From an uncultured Bacilli bacterium (GTDB taxonomy: Bacteria > Bacillota_I > Bacilli_A > RF39 > UBA660), in the NCBI GenBank assembly GCA_934098395.1, contig CAKOOM010000001.1, positions 124,001 to 188,000 of the forward strand: DNA of 64,000 nt, in the 5' to 3' direction. The notes under the pieces were generated by a model that saw only the letters and a program-made list of their open reading frames with translations, searched no databases and was not told the origin of the DNA. This document shows positions 1-8,303 of this stretch, one piece after another. Position numbers and translations under genes: made by a program. Position 1 is the stretch's first letter; each line of letters begins with the position of its first letter.

Positions 1-141
1 AATGTAATGGCTTTATCTGAAGAGATGGATAAAGAAACAATGAAAGATGTTGTAAAGGCATTTATTGAAACACCATTTTCAAACGTAGATAGATATGTAA
101 ATAGAAATAATAAAATTAAGGATATAGAAGATAATGTATAA
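1..141 (+). CDS. 3' end of an unidentified gene (partial)
   Basis: The last 46 codons of a gene that starts before the window, ending at TAA 139-141. The tail is hydrophilic and charged (begins NVMALSEEMDKE) and shows no motif I recognise. It overlaps the next gene by 8 bp (ATG at 134), so the two are probably translationally coupled. In Bacillus the DUF1146 gene sits near the ATP synthase and murA genes, but this tail does not clearly resemble AtpC or MurA, so it is left unnamed. Confidence 0.6.
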   Translation, partial: NVMALSEEMDKETMKDVVKAFIETPFSNVDRYVNRNNKIKDIEDNV

Positions 142-322
142 TTTATTATTATATAGCATAGTATTAGTAATAGTGATATGGGCTATGGAAGGAGTAAATA
201 TAAATACTATTTTTAAAAAGAATAGAATGTATCAAGCTCGTGTAATGTATATACTAATAGTGTTGTCTTTGACATACTTATCATCAAATTTTATCTTAGA
301 TTTTTTAAATAGTTTAAAATAA
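134..322 (+). CDS. DUF1146 (YwzB-like) small membrane protein
   Basis: A 62-residue protein with two membrane segments (about residues 4-20 and 37-56) joined by a short basic loop. The loop and second helix carry the DUF1146 signature: KKNRMYQARVMYI, then SSNFILDFL at the end. This matches the usual family pattern of a K/R-rich loop, QAR-LYI and SNF-LDYL, and the length is typical. Its function is unknown. In Bacillus the homologue ywzB lies upstream of murA and spoIID, and here it sits 23 bp upstream of spoIID, so the order is conserved. The start overlaps the end of the upstream gene. Confidence 0.75.
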   Translation: MYNLLLYSIVLVIVIWAMEGVNINTIFKKNRMYQARVMYILIVLSLTYLSSNFILDFLNSLK

Positions 323-345
323 GGAAGTATAAGAAAAGAGGTAAT

Positions 346-1269
346 ATGAAAAAAATAATTATATTCATAATACTATTAATTTTTATTCCTTTTTTTATTG
401 TCATAATATATAATAAAAACTATAAAGAAATAGAATTAAACTATATAAATACTACATATATAAGGGTAAAAAGATTAAAAACGAATAATATAGAAAAGGT
501 ACCGCTTGAGCAATATGTTGTTGGGGTACTTGCCGGAGAGATGCCAATTAATTTTGATGAGGAGGCTTTAAAGGCACAAGCTGTGGCTTCTAGAAGTTAT
601 GCTCTTAAAAAAATGGAGTATAATAAAAATAATGATTATGATGTTGTTGATAGTATTCTTAATCAAGTTTATTTAGATGAAAACTATTTAAAAGATGCAT
701 GGGGAATTAGTTATGTTAAAAATATTAATAAGTTAAGAAAAGTAGTGAATGCTACGATAGATGAATATCTTGAATATAACGGTGAAATTGTAGATGCAAT
801 GTTTTTTTCTACGAGTAATGGTTATACAGAGGATAGTAAAGCTGTGTTTAATATTGATTGTGAATATTTAAAAAGTGTTGAAAGTCCTTGGGATAAAGAA
901 GTATCCTCGGCATATTTGACAACTAAAACAATTAATTTAACAGAATTTTATAAAAAGTTATCTCTTCCATATAATAAAAATTTAAATATTAAAATAATTA
1001 AAAGAAGTAATACTGGAAGAATACAAGTAATTAGTATTAATGGTAAAGAATTTATTGGAACAGATATATATAATAAATTGGGACTTAGATCGACTGATTT
1101 TGAAATAGAACTACTTGGTGATAATGTAAAAATAACTACTAAAGGTTATGGACATGGAGTAGGAATGAGTCAGTATGGAGCACAAGGTATGTCAAAAAAA
1201 GGATATAACTATGAAGATATTTTGAAACATTATTATCGGAATGTAAATATAAAAAAATTAAAAAATTAA
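346..1269 (+). CDS. spoIID: Stage II sporulation protein D, peptidoglycan lytic transglycosylase
   Basis: SpoIID cleaves septal peptidoglycan so that the mother-cell membrane can migrate around the forespore during engulfment, acting with SpoIIM and SpoIIP. The protein has an N-terminal membrane anchor (about residues 4-22). The SpoIID/LytB domain follows, with VPLEQYVVGVLAGEMP, the catalytic Glu in that block, then EALKAQAVASRSYAL, and finally the C-terminal signature GYGHGVGMSQYGAQGMS. At 307 residues it is a normal length for the family. An AGAGGT-like ribosome site lies upstream of ATG 346. It heads a sporulation block with the spoIIQ-like gene and spoIIID. Confidence 0.95.
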   Translation: MKKIIIFIILLIFIPFFIVIIYNKNYKEIELNYINTTYIRVKRLKTNNIEKVPLEQYVVGVLAGEMPINFDEEALKAQAVASRSYALKKMEYNKNNDYDVVDSILNQVYLDENYLKDAWGISYVKNINKLRKVVNATIDEYLEYNGEIVDAMFFSTSNGYTEDSKAVFNIDCEYLKSVESPWDKEVSSAYLTTKTINLTEFYKKLSLPYNKNLNIKIIKRSNTGRIQVISINGKEFIGTDIYNKLGLRSTDFEIELLGDNVKITTKGYGHGVGMSQYGAQGMSKKGYNYEDILKHYYRNVNIKKLKN

Positions 1270-1314
1270 GTATATTTTATAAAAAAACGGTCACACTTAT
1301 ATTAGGTGAGCGAA

Positions 1315-1950
1315 ATGAAAACAAGAAAGTTAAAAAAATTTGTAGTACCTTCAATTTATTTACTAGCAATATGTGTATTTGGAACAAGTTTATATTTAGT
1401 ACAAAGAATAGTAAATAAAAATACATTTACAACTGATGAACAGATGGAGTATGTAGATAAGGATATTGTATCTGATAATGAGTATGTACCTGTAGTAAAT
1501 GAACCAGTGACAATTATGCGTCCATATTTAACAAATAATGTAACTGTTGCTAAGACATTTTATAATAAAGATTCAGAAACTAATAATCAAGAAAATTCAA
1601 TAATTTATTATGAAGGGACATATATGCAAAATTCAGGTACTGATTATACTTTAAAAGAAGTATTTGATGTTGTATCAGTATTGGATGGAACAGTTATTGA
1701 GGTAAGTGATAATAAGGTATTAGGGAAGACTGTTAAGATTAAGCATAGTAATGAATTAACTAGTACATATCAAAGTTTATCAGAAGTAAATGTAAAAAAA
1801 GATGATACGATTAAAAGGGGAGAATTAATAGGTAAAAGCGGAACAAATGCTATATATACAAAGGACTATAATCTTCACTTTGAGTTATGTTATCAAGGAA
1901 AATTTATTGATCCAGAGACATCATATAATAAAAGTCAAGATGAATTATAG
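1315..1950 (+). CDS. spoIIQ: SpoIIQ-like forespore membrane protein with degenerate M23 domain
   Basis: A bitopic protein with a transmembrane helix near residues 10-30 and an extracytoplasmic LytM/M23 fold. The C-terminal LHFEL motif remains, but the first His of the HxH pair is Asn (NLHFE), and no H-x3-D zinc pair is visible ahead of it. The domain therefore looks non-catalytic, as in Bacillus SpoIIQ, which is a structural part of the SpoIIQ-SpoIIIAH channel. Position directly between spoIID and spoIIID supports this identity. ATG 1315 is preferred over GTG 1306, because AGGTGA (1304-1309) is the ribosome site and overlaps the GTG. A short GC-rich palindrome plus T-run (1949-1967) follows the stop and may end the transcript. 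Confidence 0.85.
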   Translation: MKTRKLKKFVVPSIYLLAICVFGTSLYLVQRIVNKNTFTTDEQMEYVDKDIVSDNEYVPVVNEPVTIMRPYLTNNVTVAKTFYNKDSETNNQENSIIYYEGTYMQNSGTDYTLKEVFDVVSVLDGTVIEVSDNKVLGKTVKIKHSNELTSTYQSLSEVNVKKDDTIKRGELIGKSGTNAIYTKDYNLHFELCYQGKFIDPETSYNKSQDEL

Positions 1951-1999
1951 GCATATGCCTTTTTTTCAAATAATATAATTCAATGAAGGGGTAAAGACA

Positions 2000-2263
2000 T
2001 TGAATAAATTTATAACAAAAAGGGTATTTGATATAGCCAATCATATAATAAATACGAAAGATACTATCCGTAAAACAGCACAAATATTTAACGTAAGTAA
2101 GAGTACGGTTCACAAAGATATTCATGAAAGATTACTGTTAATTGACAAGGAGAAGTATTTAAAAGTAAAGAAGATAATGGAAGAACACATAAAAATAAGG
2201 CATTTACTTGGGGGAGAGTCAACTAGGCAACTATTTTTAAGAAAAAAACAGATTACACTGTAA
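2000..2263 (+). CDS. spoIIID: Stage III sporulation protein D, transcriptional regulator
   Basis: A mother-cell DNA-binding regulator that modulates sigma-E and sigma-K genes. The 87-residue protein has the helix-turn-helix block RKTAQIFNVSKSTVHKDI followed by ERL, and the conserved IRHLLGGESTR tail, both close to Bacillus SpoIIID. The start is TTG at 2000, placed about 8 nt after the purine-rich GAAGGGG site; no in-frame ATG lies further upstream near a ribosome site. The next gene is mbl, the same neighbour as in Bacillus. Confidence 0.93.
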   Translation: MNKFITKRVFDIANHIINTKDTIRKTAQIFNVSKSTVHKDIHERLLLIDKEKYLKVKKIMEEHIKIRHLLGGESTRQLFLRKKQITL

Positions 2264-2308
2264 AAAACTGTAAATATATGGTAAAATAAAAAATGAGAGG
2301 GTGATTTT

Positions 2309-3298
2309 ATGTTTAATAAAGACATCGGAATAGATTTGGGGACTGCCAATGTTTTGATATACATCAAAGGACAAGGCATCGTATTAAATGAACCTAGTGT
2401 TGTAGCAATTGATTCGGATACTAAGAGGCCACTTGCTGTAGGATCAGAAGCTAGAGAAATGCTTGGAAGAACACCCGGTAAAGTAAAAGCTATTAAGCCA
2501 ATGAAAGATGGTGTAATAGCAGATTTTGAAACAACCGAAGTGATGCTAAATTATTTTATCAAAAAAGTAAATGGAAAGAGTTTTTTTCAAAGACCTAGAA
2601 TTTTAATATGCTGTCCTTCGAATATAACACAGGTAGAAAAAAATGCTATTAAAGAAGCGGCTGAGAGAACTGGAGCTAAAAAAGTATTTCTTGAAGAAGA
2701 ACCTAAGGTAGCTGCGATTGGTGCAGGTATGGATATATCAAAGCCATCAGGAAATATGGTAATTGATATTGGTGGAGGAACTACTGATATTGCTATTTTA
2801 TCACTTGGTGGTATAGTTGAGAGTGCTTCAATTAGAGTAGCAGGTAATGCTTTTGATAATGATATTATTAAATATATTAAAGATAAATATAAATTACTTG
2901 TTGGAGAACGTACTGCTGAAGAAATAAAAATTACTATTGGCACTGTTTTTCCAGGTAGTAGAAATGAAAAAATGGAAGTAAGAGGTAGAGATTTAGTTAC
3001 TGGACTTCCACATACTATAACACTAAGTAGTGAAGAAGTAGAAGAAGGATTAAGAGAGAGTGTTTATACGATAATTCATGCGGCAAAAGGAATCTTAGAA
3101 CAAACTCCTCCAGAATTGTCAGCTGACATTATTGATAAGGGTATTGTCTTAACTGGAGGTGGATCACTAGTTGATGGCTTTAATCAAATTCTTGCTCATG
3201 AGTTAAAAGTTCCAGTATTTACTGCTGAAAGTCCACTTACATGTGTTGCTGAAGGTACTGGTGTAATGCTAGATAATATTCATATGATTGATCGATAA
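2309..3298 (+). CDS. mbl: MreB-family actin-like cell-shape protein Mbl
   Basis: A bacterial actin that forms membrane-associated filaments guiding lateral-wall synthesis. It is 329 residues with the actin-fold ATPase signatures: phosphate-1 DIGIDLGTANVLIY at the N-terminus, phosphate-2 IDIGGGTTDIAI near residue 150, and the adenosine-site IVLTGGGSLVDG near residue 280. The DLGTANVL form and the spoIIID neighbour favour Mbl over MreB or MreBH. GAGAGGGTG precedes ATG 2309. A bidirectional terminator follows at 3297-3335. Confidence 0.92.
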   Translation: MFNKDIGIDLGTANVLIYIKGQGIVLNEPSVVAIDSDTKRPLAVGSEAREMLGRTPGKVKAIKPMKDGVIADFETTEVMLNYFIKKVNGKSFFQRPRILICCPSNITQVEKNAIKEAAERTGAKKVFLEEEPKVAAIGAGMDISKPSGNMVIDIGGGTTDIAILSLGGIVESASIRVAGNAFDNDIIKYIKDKYKLLVGERTAEEIKITIGTVFPGSRNEKMEVRGRDLVTGLPHTITLSSEEVEEGLRESVYTIIHAAKGILEQTPPELSADIIDKGIVLTGGGSLVDGFNQILAHELKVPVFTAESPLTCVAEGTGVMLDNIHMIDR

Positions 3299-3335
3299 AA
3301 AAAGTAATGGTTACTTAATAAAACCATTACTTTTT
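3297..3335. terminator. Bidirectional terminator between mbl and a convergent gene
   Basis: A perfect 12-bp stem (3301-3312 with 3322-3333, AAAGTAATGGTT and its complement) has a 9-nt loop. It is flanked by an A-run on the left and a T-run on the right, so it can act on both strands. It contains the stop codon of the minus-strand thioredoxin-like gene. Confidence 0.9.
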
Positions 3336-3739
3336 AATTTAGCTTTAATTTTTTCAATACTAGCAGAACCATTTATTCTTGTAGCTGCAGTTTTTTCTTC
3401 GCCATTTTTAAAGAATACTGTTGTTGGGGTTCCTGAAAAACTTATACGTTTGTTAAAGTTTTCAGCTTCTTCTTTGTTTAGTAAATCGTATTCAATATAA
3501 TATACACTAACTTTTTCATCATTAGCAACTGTTTCTAATTTTGGTTTATATTCTAAACAATGAGTACAAGTAGTTTGACTAATTAATAAAATAAAAGTAT
3601 CTTTGTTATCAAGTTTTTTAATAACATCTTTATATTTTATTTCGTTAAAATAAGTTTTACTAGCTATATTATCATATATTATTCCACCAATTAGTATAAC
3701 TAAACAAATGCTTACTAATATCAAAATTTTCTTCTTCAT
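3311..3739 (-). CDS. Membrane-anchored thioredoxin-like protein
   Basis: A 142-residue protein with an N-terminal signal anchor (about residues 4-22) and an extracytoplasmic thioredoxin fold. The redox motif is TTCTHC with Cys58 and Cys61, and a GTPTTVFF block supplies the cis-proline loop. CTHC differs from the classical CGPC, as is common in thiol-reductases outside the cell. The start is ATG 3739, preceded by TTGGTGG; an upstream TTG at 3751 would overlap that site. Substrates are unknown. It could serve the secreted Cys-containing proteins encoded elsewhere in the window, but that is inference. Confidence 0.8.
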   Translation of the reverse strand: MKKKILILVSICLVILIGGIIYDNIASKTYFNEIKYKDVIKKLDNKDTFILLISQTTCTHCLEYKPKLETVANDEKVSVYYIEYDLLNKEEAENFNKRISFSGTPTTVFFKNGEEKTAATRINGSASIEKIKAKLKSNGFIK

Positions 3740-3785
3740 ATTAACCACCAATTAATATTATATCACAATTTTTTTAATCATTAAA

Positions 3786-4322
3786 TCATAACTCTTCTAA
3801 AACTAAATTATTATAATAAATATAACTTGCCATATTACCAACGTATCTAAAATGCCATGGTTCGTAGTTATAGCCTGTGATGTCTTCTTTATTTAATTTA
3901 TATCTTAGAATGAAACCAAATTTATGAGCATTTTTATGTAACCATTTAATTTCTTCGAAATCAGCTATTTCGTGTTCTATATAGCATTTATTATCACGGT
4001 ATATGCAGATATCAATAGCTAAACCACTTTGATGTTCAGATGCTCCGGCTGTAGCAATATACCTAAATGCATAATTAAATCCTTTTTGATTTACTAATTT
4101 GTTGTATATTTTGTCTTGATAATCATAACTTCTATAACCGCTCATGATATCAATATTATATCTATTTCTTGAAGCAAAATATTTCATTATTTTAAACATT
4201 CTAAATACTTTTTGATATATCATAACATTGTCTTTATAAATACTTTCACTATTTACTAAATTACTAGGTATATATGTTCTATCTAATAAGTTATTCTTAT
4301 TAACTAGCATGAGATAATTCAT
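3786..4322 (-). CDS. VanY/DacB-type D,D- or L,D-carboxypeptidase (M15B)
   Basis: An M15 zinc peptidase of 178 residues expected to trim the terminal residue of cell-wall stem peptides. Motifs visible are SGYRSYDYQ, the zinc-binding SEHQSGLAIDI (H and D ligands) and EPWHFRYVG (third His). The N-terminal LMLVNKNNLLDRTYIPSNL block is typical of the VanY family. There is no signal peptide or membrane segment, which is odd for an enzyme acting on the wall. ATG 4322 follows AGGTGA; the in-frame GTG at 4331 lies inside that ribosome site. Confidence 0.87.
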   Translation of the reverse strand: MNYLMLVNKNNLLDRTYIPSNLVNSESIYKDNVMIYQKVFRMFKIMKYFASRNRYNIDIMSGYRSYDYQDKIYNKLVNQKGFNYAFRYIATAGASEHQSGLAIDICIYRDNKCYIEHEIADFEEIKWLHKNAHKFGFILRYKLNKEDITGYNYEPWHFRYVGNMASYIYYNNLVLEEL

Positions 4323-4353
4323 ATTATTCACCTATAATATTATATGCGTATTT

Positions 4354-4376
4354 AAAAAAAGTGAGCACATGCTCAC
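4354..4376 (-). terminator. Rho-independent terminator of pcrA
   Basis: On the minus strand GTGAGCA and TGCTCAC form a 7-bp stem with a 2-nt centre in this reading (4361-4376), followed by a run of seven T (4354-4360). It overlaps the pcrA stop codon and separates pcrA from the carboxypeptidase gene. Confidence 0.85.
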
Positions 4377-6469
4377 TATAGCTTAGTAATACTTTTATGT
4401 TTACTCATCATTTTCTTTATACCGTATGGATGTGGAAAGGCGATGGTAACTAAATTTTTATCGACTGCTACGACAACACCTTCACCAAATTCGTCATGTT
4501 TAACGTGGTCACCAACAATAAAAGTTACATCTTCATTTCTAAACATATTACCTTTAACAAAATTAGATGTTTTGGTAAATATGTTACTGCGATTATTTTC
4601 ACAATCCATATATTTTGTATCTATTTCATCCATAAATCTACTAGGTAAATTCATTTGAGTATTACCAAATAGCATTCTTTTTTTGGCGTTTAGCATCCAT
4701 AGGTTTTTCTTAGCTCTAGTAATGGCAACATAACAAAGTCTTCTTTCTTCTTCAATGGCAGCAATGGTTCCTTCATTAATTGAATTATAATGAGGGAATA
4801 TACCTTCTTCCATACCTACGATAAATACGTTATCGAACTCTAATCCTTTAACGGCGTGAATTGTCATTAAACTTACTTTGTTATTACTGTCTTGATGCTC
4901 TGAGATATCGCTAACAAGGGATACTTCGTTTAAAAAATCACTTAAAGATATAACTCCGTATTCTTCTTCATATCCTTTAGTAATGGATTTGAATTCTTCC
5001 AAGTTTTCTAATCTTATTTCTGATTCTAGAGATTTATCACCAGTAAGTTCATCTCTTAAACCACTTTTTTTAAGGACTAATTCTACCATTTCGGTTAAAG
5101 TTAAATTTTCACATTCTTTGGCCATTTCTAAAATTAAATTTTTGAATGTTAGTTCTTTACCACTACTGATGGCTTCAAATAATGATAAACCTGCTTTATT
5201 AGCGATATTATTAAGATTTTCAATTGTTTTGTCACCAATTCCTCGTTTTGGAGTATTTATAACTCTAAGTAGACTTACATCATCATCGGGATTATTGATA
5301 AGTCTTAAATAACATAATAAATCTTTAATTTCTTTTCTATTATAGAAATAAAAACTACCAACTATTCTATAAGGGATACCATTTTTTAACATTTCTTCTT
5401 CAATAATTCTAGATTGGGCATTAGTTCTATATAGGACTGCTATATCTTCATAGCTTACACCGTCTTTAACTAATTCTTTAATTTTATCAGAGACATATAA
5501 ACATTCTTCTTTATCATTTTCAGTTTTTATATAATGTACTTTACTACCAATATCATTATTACACCATAAATTTTTATCTTTTCGCATTTTATTATGTTTA
5601 ATAACACTATTAGCAGCATCTAATATATTTTGGGTAGAACGATAGTTTTCTTCGAGTAAGATTACTACACAATCACTATAATCTTTTTCAAAATTTAAAA
5701 TATTTTTATAGTTGGCTCCTCTAAAGGCATAAATTGCTTGATCGTTGTCCCCAACAACAAATATATTTCTATGTTTATTACAAAGCATTTTACTAAATAT
5801 ATATTGTGCTTCATTAGTATCTTGGTACTCATCTATTAATACATATTGATATCTATCTTGATAATAATTTAATGTATCGGGATATTCTTTGTATAATTTA
5901 ATGGGTAAAATTAGTAAATCGTCAAAATCTACAGAATTGTTGATACGTAATTTTTTATTATATTTTTCATATATAGAAATAATATTTTTATCATATTCCA
6001 TTTTAGAATATTCTGCTGGACTAAGTAGTTCGTTTTTAGCAGAACTAATTTTATTTCTTATTTCTCTTGCATTGTAAAATTTAGGATTTAAATTCATATC
6101 TTTCATAATTTTTTTAACAACTGTTAAAGTATCATCACTATCTAAAATTACAAAATTACTTTTATATCCTAGTTTTGAGTAATTCTCTTTAATTATTTTA
6201 AGCCCTAAAGAATGAAATGTTGATATTTGGATGTTTTTGGCATCATCACCAATTAATTTATATACTCTTTCTTTCATTTCTTTTGCAGCTTTATTAGTAA
6301 AAGTAATGGCTAAAATATTACTGCTACTGACACCATTATCTATTAAATACGCAATTCTATTTGTTAAAACTTTTGTTTTACCAGAACCAGCTCCAGCTAA
6401 TACTAGCATTGGTCCATTTATATGCTTAACAGCTTTTAACTGTTTATCATTTAATCCATTTAAGTTCAT
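4376..6469 (-). CDS. pcrA: ATP-dependent DNA helicase PcrA (UvrD/Rep family)
   Basis: A superfamily-1A 3'-5' helicase of 697 residues for repair and for removal of RecA and replication blocks. Motifs in order: LNDKQLKAV (Q motif), GPMLVLAGAGSGKT (Walker A), AITFTNKAAKEMKER (Ia), YVLIDEYQDTN (II), VVGDNDQAIYAFRGA (III), LEENYRST (IV), VSLMTIHAVKGLEFDNVFI (V) and YVAITRAKKNL (VI). The C-terminus has the tudor-like GDHVKHDEFGEGVV segment usual in PcrA. ATG 6469 is chosen because AAGGAGGTAAT immediately precedes it; ATGs further upstream lack a ribosome site. The gene is alone in its transcript; the common pcrA-ligA arrangement is not seen. Confidence 0.96.
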   Translation of the reverse strand: MNLNGLNDKQLKAVKHINGPMLVLAGAGSGKTKVLTNRIAYLIDNGVSSSNILAITFTNKAAKEMKERVYKLIGDDAKNIQISTFHSLGLKIIKENYSKLGYKSNFVILDSDDTLTVVKKIMKDMNLNPKFYNAREIRNKISSAKNELLSPAEYSKMEYDKNIISIYEKYNKKLRINNSVDFDDLLILPIKLYKEYPDTLNYYQDRYQYVLIDEYQDTNEAQYIFSKMLCNKHRNIFVVGDNDQAIYAFRGANYKNILNFEKDYSDCVVILLEENYRSTQNILDAANSVIKHNKMRKDKNLWCNNDIGSKVHYIKTENDKEECLYVSDKIKELVKDGVSYEDIAVLYRTNAQSRIIEEEMLKNGIPYRIVGSFYFYNRKEIKDLLCYLRLINNPDDDVSLLRVINTPKRGIGDKTIENLNNIANKAGLSLFEAISSGKELTFKNLILEMAKECENLTLTEMVELVLKKSGLRDELTGDKSLESEIRLENLEEFKSITKGYEEEYGVISLSDFLNEVSLVSDISEHQDSNNKVSLMTIHAVKGLEFDNVFIVGMEEGIFPHYNSINEGTIAAIEEERRLCYVAITRAKKNLWMLNAKKRMLFGNTQMNLPSRFMDEIDTKYMDCENNRSNIFTKTSNFVKGNMFRNEDVTFIVGDHVKHDEFGEGVVVAVDKNLVTIAFPHPYGIKKMMSKHKSITKL

Positions 6470-6595
6470 ATTACCTCCTTGTATTACCATTATAATTATA
6501 TCATATTTTCCCATATTCATCGTGCATTATTGACATATTTTTTATAATTATTTATAATAAATTTATGAATATTTGTTTTAAAGGAGATAAGTATA

Positions 6596-7366
6596 ATGGA
6601 ACAACAGAGCCAAATTAATTATAGATTTATTTTAAAAAGAATTTTAGCTTATATGATAGATATAATTGTAGTAACAATTATAGCAACACTTTTATCTAAT
6701 GTAAAATTTATTAATAATAATACAAAAGAATATCAAGATATGTATCAAGAATTTAATGAATTATATAAAGATTATACGAATATAAATGTTTTAATAAATG
6801 ATGCGATAAAAGATGATAAAATAACCGAGGAAGAGTATAAAAAAATGACAGATAATAAGACTTTTAAATCATTTTTTGAGAGTGATTATGACGGTTCAAA
6901 AATTAATAAATCTGAAATAACAAAACAAAAAGAAAAAATAACAACATATTATACTGAGAAGGCAGCGGATTACAATTATAAGATGCAAAAGATGAGTATT
7001 AGTAATTCAATAATTACGCTATCAGTAACATTATTATATTTTGGTATTTTACAATTTTTCTTAAAGGGACAGACACTTGGTAAGAAAATATTAAAATTAA
7101 GAATAGTACCTGCTAATGATAAGAGAAATAATATAGCTCAATATATATTGAGAAGCTTAATAGTAAATAATGTATTATTAAATGCAGTTAATGTAGTATT
7201 TTTAGCTACTGCTACGAGGGTAACGTTTAATAAAGTCGATAATATAATTAGCTTTTTAATTAGTCTAGTGGAAGCTGTAATAATATTTTTAGTAATAACT
7301 CGTAAGGATAATCGTGGTATTCATGATTTACTAGCTAATACAAAAGTAATTGAAGAAAAGAAATAA
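6596..7366 (+). CDS. RDD-family membrane protein
   Basis: A 256-residue membrane protein. The RDD signature is split: FILKRILAYMIDIIVV at residues 10-25 supplies the Arg/Asp, and KGQTLGKKILKLRIVP near residue 160 is the second family block. Hydrophobic segments occur near residues 15-33, 135-157 and 205-235. Residues 40-125 form a long polar, Lys/Glu/Asn-rich insertion between the first two membrane segments. RDD proteins have been linked to ion exchange in some bacteria, but the function of this one cannot be inferred. AAAGGAGATAAG precedes ATG 6596. Confidence 0.75.
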   Translation: MEQQSQINYRFILKRILAYMIDIIVVTIIATLLSNVKFINNNTKEYQDMYQEFNELYKDYTNINVLINDAIKDDKITEEEYKKMTDNKTFKSFFESDYDGSKINKSEITKQKEKITTYYTEKAADYNYKMQKMSISNSIITLSVTLLYFGILQFFLKGQTLGKKILKLRIVPANDKRNNIAQYILRSLIVNNVLLNAVNVVFLATATRVTFNKVDNIISFLISLVEAVIIFLVITRKDNRGIHDLLANTKVIEEKK

Positions 7367-7464
7367 TGCTTTTTCCATACACTTGAAAAAGTGTTATTTT
7401 TTTATTAAAAATATGTTGCTATCCTAACTATTTTTTGTGGTATAATGCATAGTAGGAGAGGAGA
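7361..7464 (+). repeat. Terminator-promoter cassette, copy A
   Basis: This intergenic block contains a terminator (stem AATAATGCTTTTTC with GAAAAAGTGTTATT, two wobble pairs, then a T-run). A promoter follows, with -35 TTGCTA (7416-7421), a 19-nt spacer and an extended -10 TGGTATAAT (7438-7446). The whole arrangement, including the shared ATCCTAA and TATTTTTTG blocks, recurs at 58907-59012 upstream of the DGR variable-protein gene. Confidence 0.75.
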
Positions 7465-8268
7465 ATGTTAATGGAGAATCAAAAGTCAAACAAAGTACTT
7501 ATTGTTTTATTAATTTTATTTATTATTATTACAATTTTATTAGGAGGTTATATTGTTTATGATAAGTTAGAAAAAAATGATAATGAATTATCTAATAAAA
7601 AACAAGATGAGAATACAAATGTTACTAAACTAGATGATACTAAGGATTGGATATATGATGCTGAATACGAAAAGAATGTTACAGCTAATTCATATACAAC
7701 TGTTTATAATAATACATATTATGCGGATGATATAAAAGTACCATATATTAATGTTAATTCTACATATGCTAAAAGAGCTAATAATGAAATAAGTCAGGTT
7801 TTTGATGAGGCAATTAAAGTATATAATGACGGATTAAGCAATAAAACATCTTATGTAGATGAATGTGATTATAAAAATTATATTAATGGTAATAATTTAT
7901 CTGTTGTTTTAACTTATGGTGTTGGATCAACAGATGTTGTTCATCCAAAATACTACACATATAATATTAATTTAATAACTGGGAATGAATTATCATATGA
8001 AGAAGTTTATACTTTAGCTAATATTAGTTCTACAAACATTGATTCAAAAATAGAAAGTGCAATTACTAGTGCATTGAAAGAAAGGCTAAAAGATACAAAA
8101 AATGATTTAAGTACTTGTATTAATGAAAGTATTGATAATTATAAGGCTTCTGTTAACAACAATACTCTTAAATATTTCTTATCAGAAAATAATAAATTAA
8201 ATGTTGTTGTTAAATTAAGTATTCCAGCAGGAACTGGAGAACTTGATACGATTATTACTGTAGAATAA
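7465..8268 (+). CDS. Signal-anchored extracytoplasmic protein, DUF3298-like
   Basis: A 267-residue protein with an N-terminal membrane anchor (about residues 9-30), a polar Lys/Asn/Asp linker, and an extracytoplasmic domain. The segment VHPKYYTYNINLITGNELSYEEV resembles the DUF3298 pattern (GAHPNHYTYNFDLKTGK...DLF) found in RsiV-type and PdaC-like proteins, but the match is partial. Three Cys in the outer domain could form disulfides. Two ATGs (7465, 7471) are possible; GAGGAG at 7458-7463 fits 7471 better. The gene has its own promoter in cassette A. Its ligand is unknown; a lysozyme- or wall-binding role would be a guess from the RsiV family. Confidence 0.55.
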   Translation: MLMENQKSNKVLIVLLILFIIITILLGGYIVYDKLEKNDNELSNKKQDENTNVTKLDDTKDWIYDAEYEKNVTANSYTTVYNNTYYADDIKVPYINVNSTYAKRANNEISQVFDEAIKVYNDGLSNKTSYVDECDYKNYINGNNLSVVLTYGVGSTDVVHPKYYTYNINLITGNELSYEEVYTLANISSTNIDSKIESAITSALKERLKDTKNDLSTCINESIDNYKASVNNNTLKYFLSENNKLNVVVKLSIPAGTGELDTIITVE

Positions 8269-8297
8269 AAAGCGCTCATATCGAAATGAACGCTTTT
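8267..8297. terminator. Bidirectional terminator between convergent genes
   Basis: AAAAGCGCTCAT and ATGAACGCTTTT form a stem with a one-base interruption around a short loop. An A-run lies on the left and a T-run on the right. It separates the DUF3298-like gene from the convergent DUF308 gene. Confidence 0.85.
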
Positions 8298-8303
8298 TTA
8301 AAT

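Noticed and set aside
1306..1314. GTG 1306 as the start of the SpoIIQ-like protein
   Set aside because: It overlaps the AGGTGA ribosome site that serves ATG 1315 and has no ribosome site of its own. The same reasoning moved the starts at 3739, 4322, 15141, 24207 and 55137.
2587..2943. 118-codon minus-strand open frame inside mbl
   Set aside because: Wholly antisense to a well-conserved gene, without ribosome site or family match.
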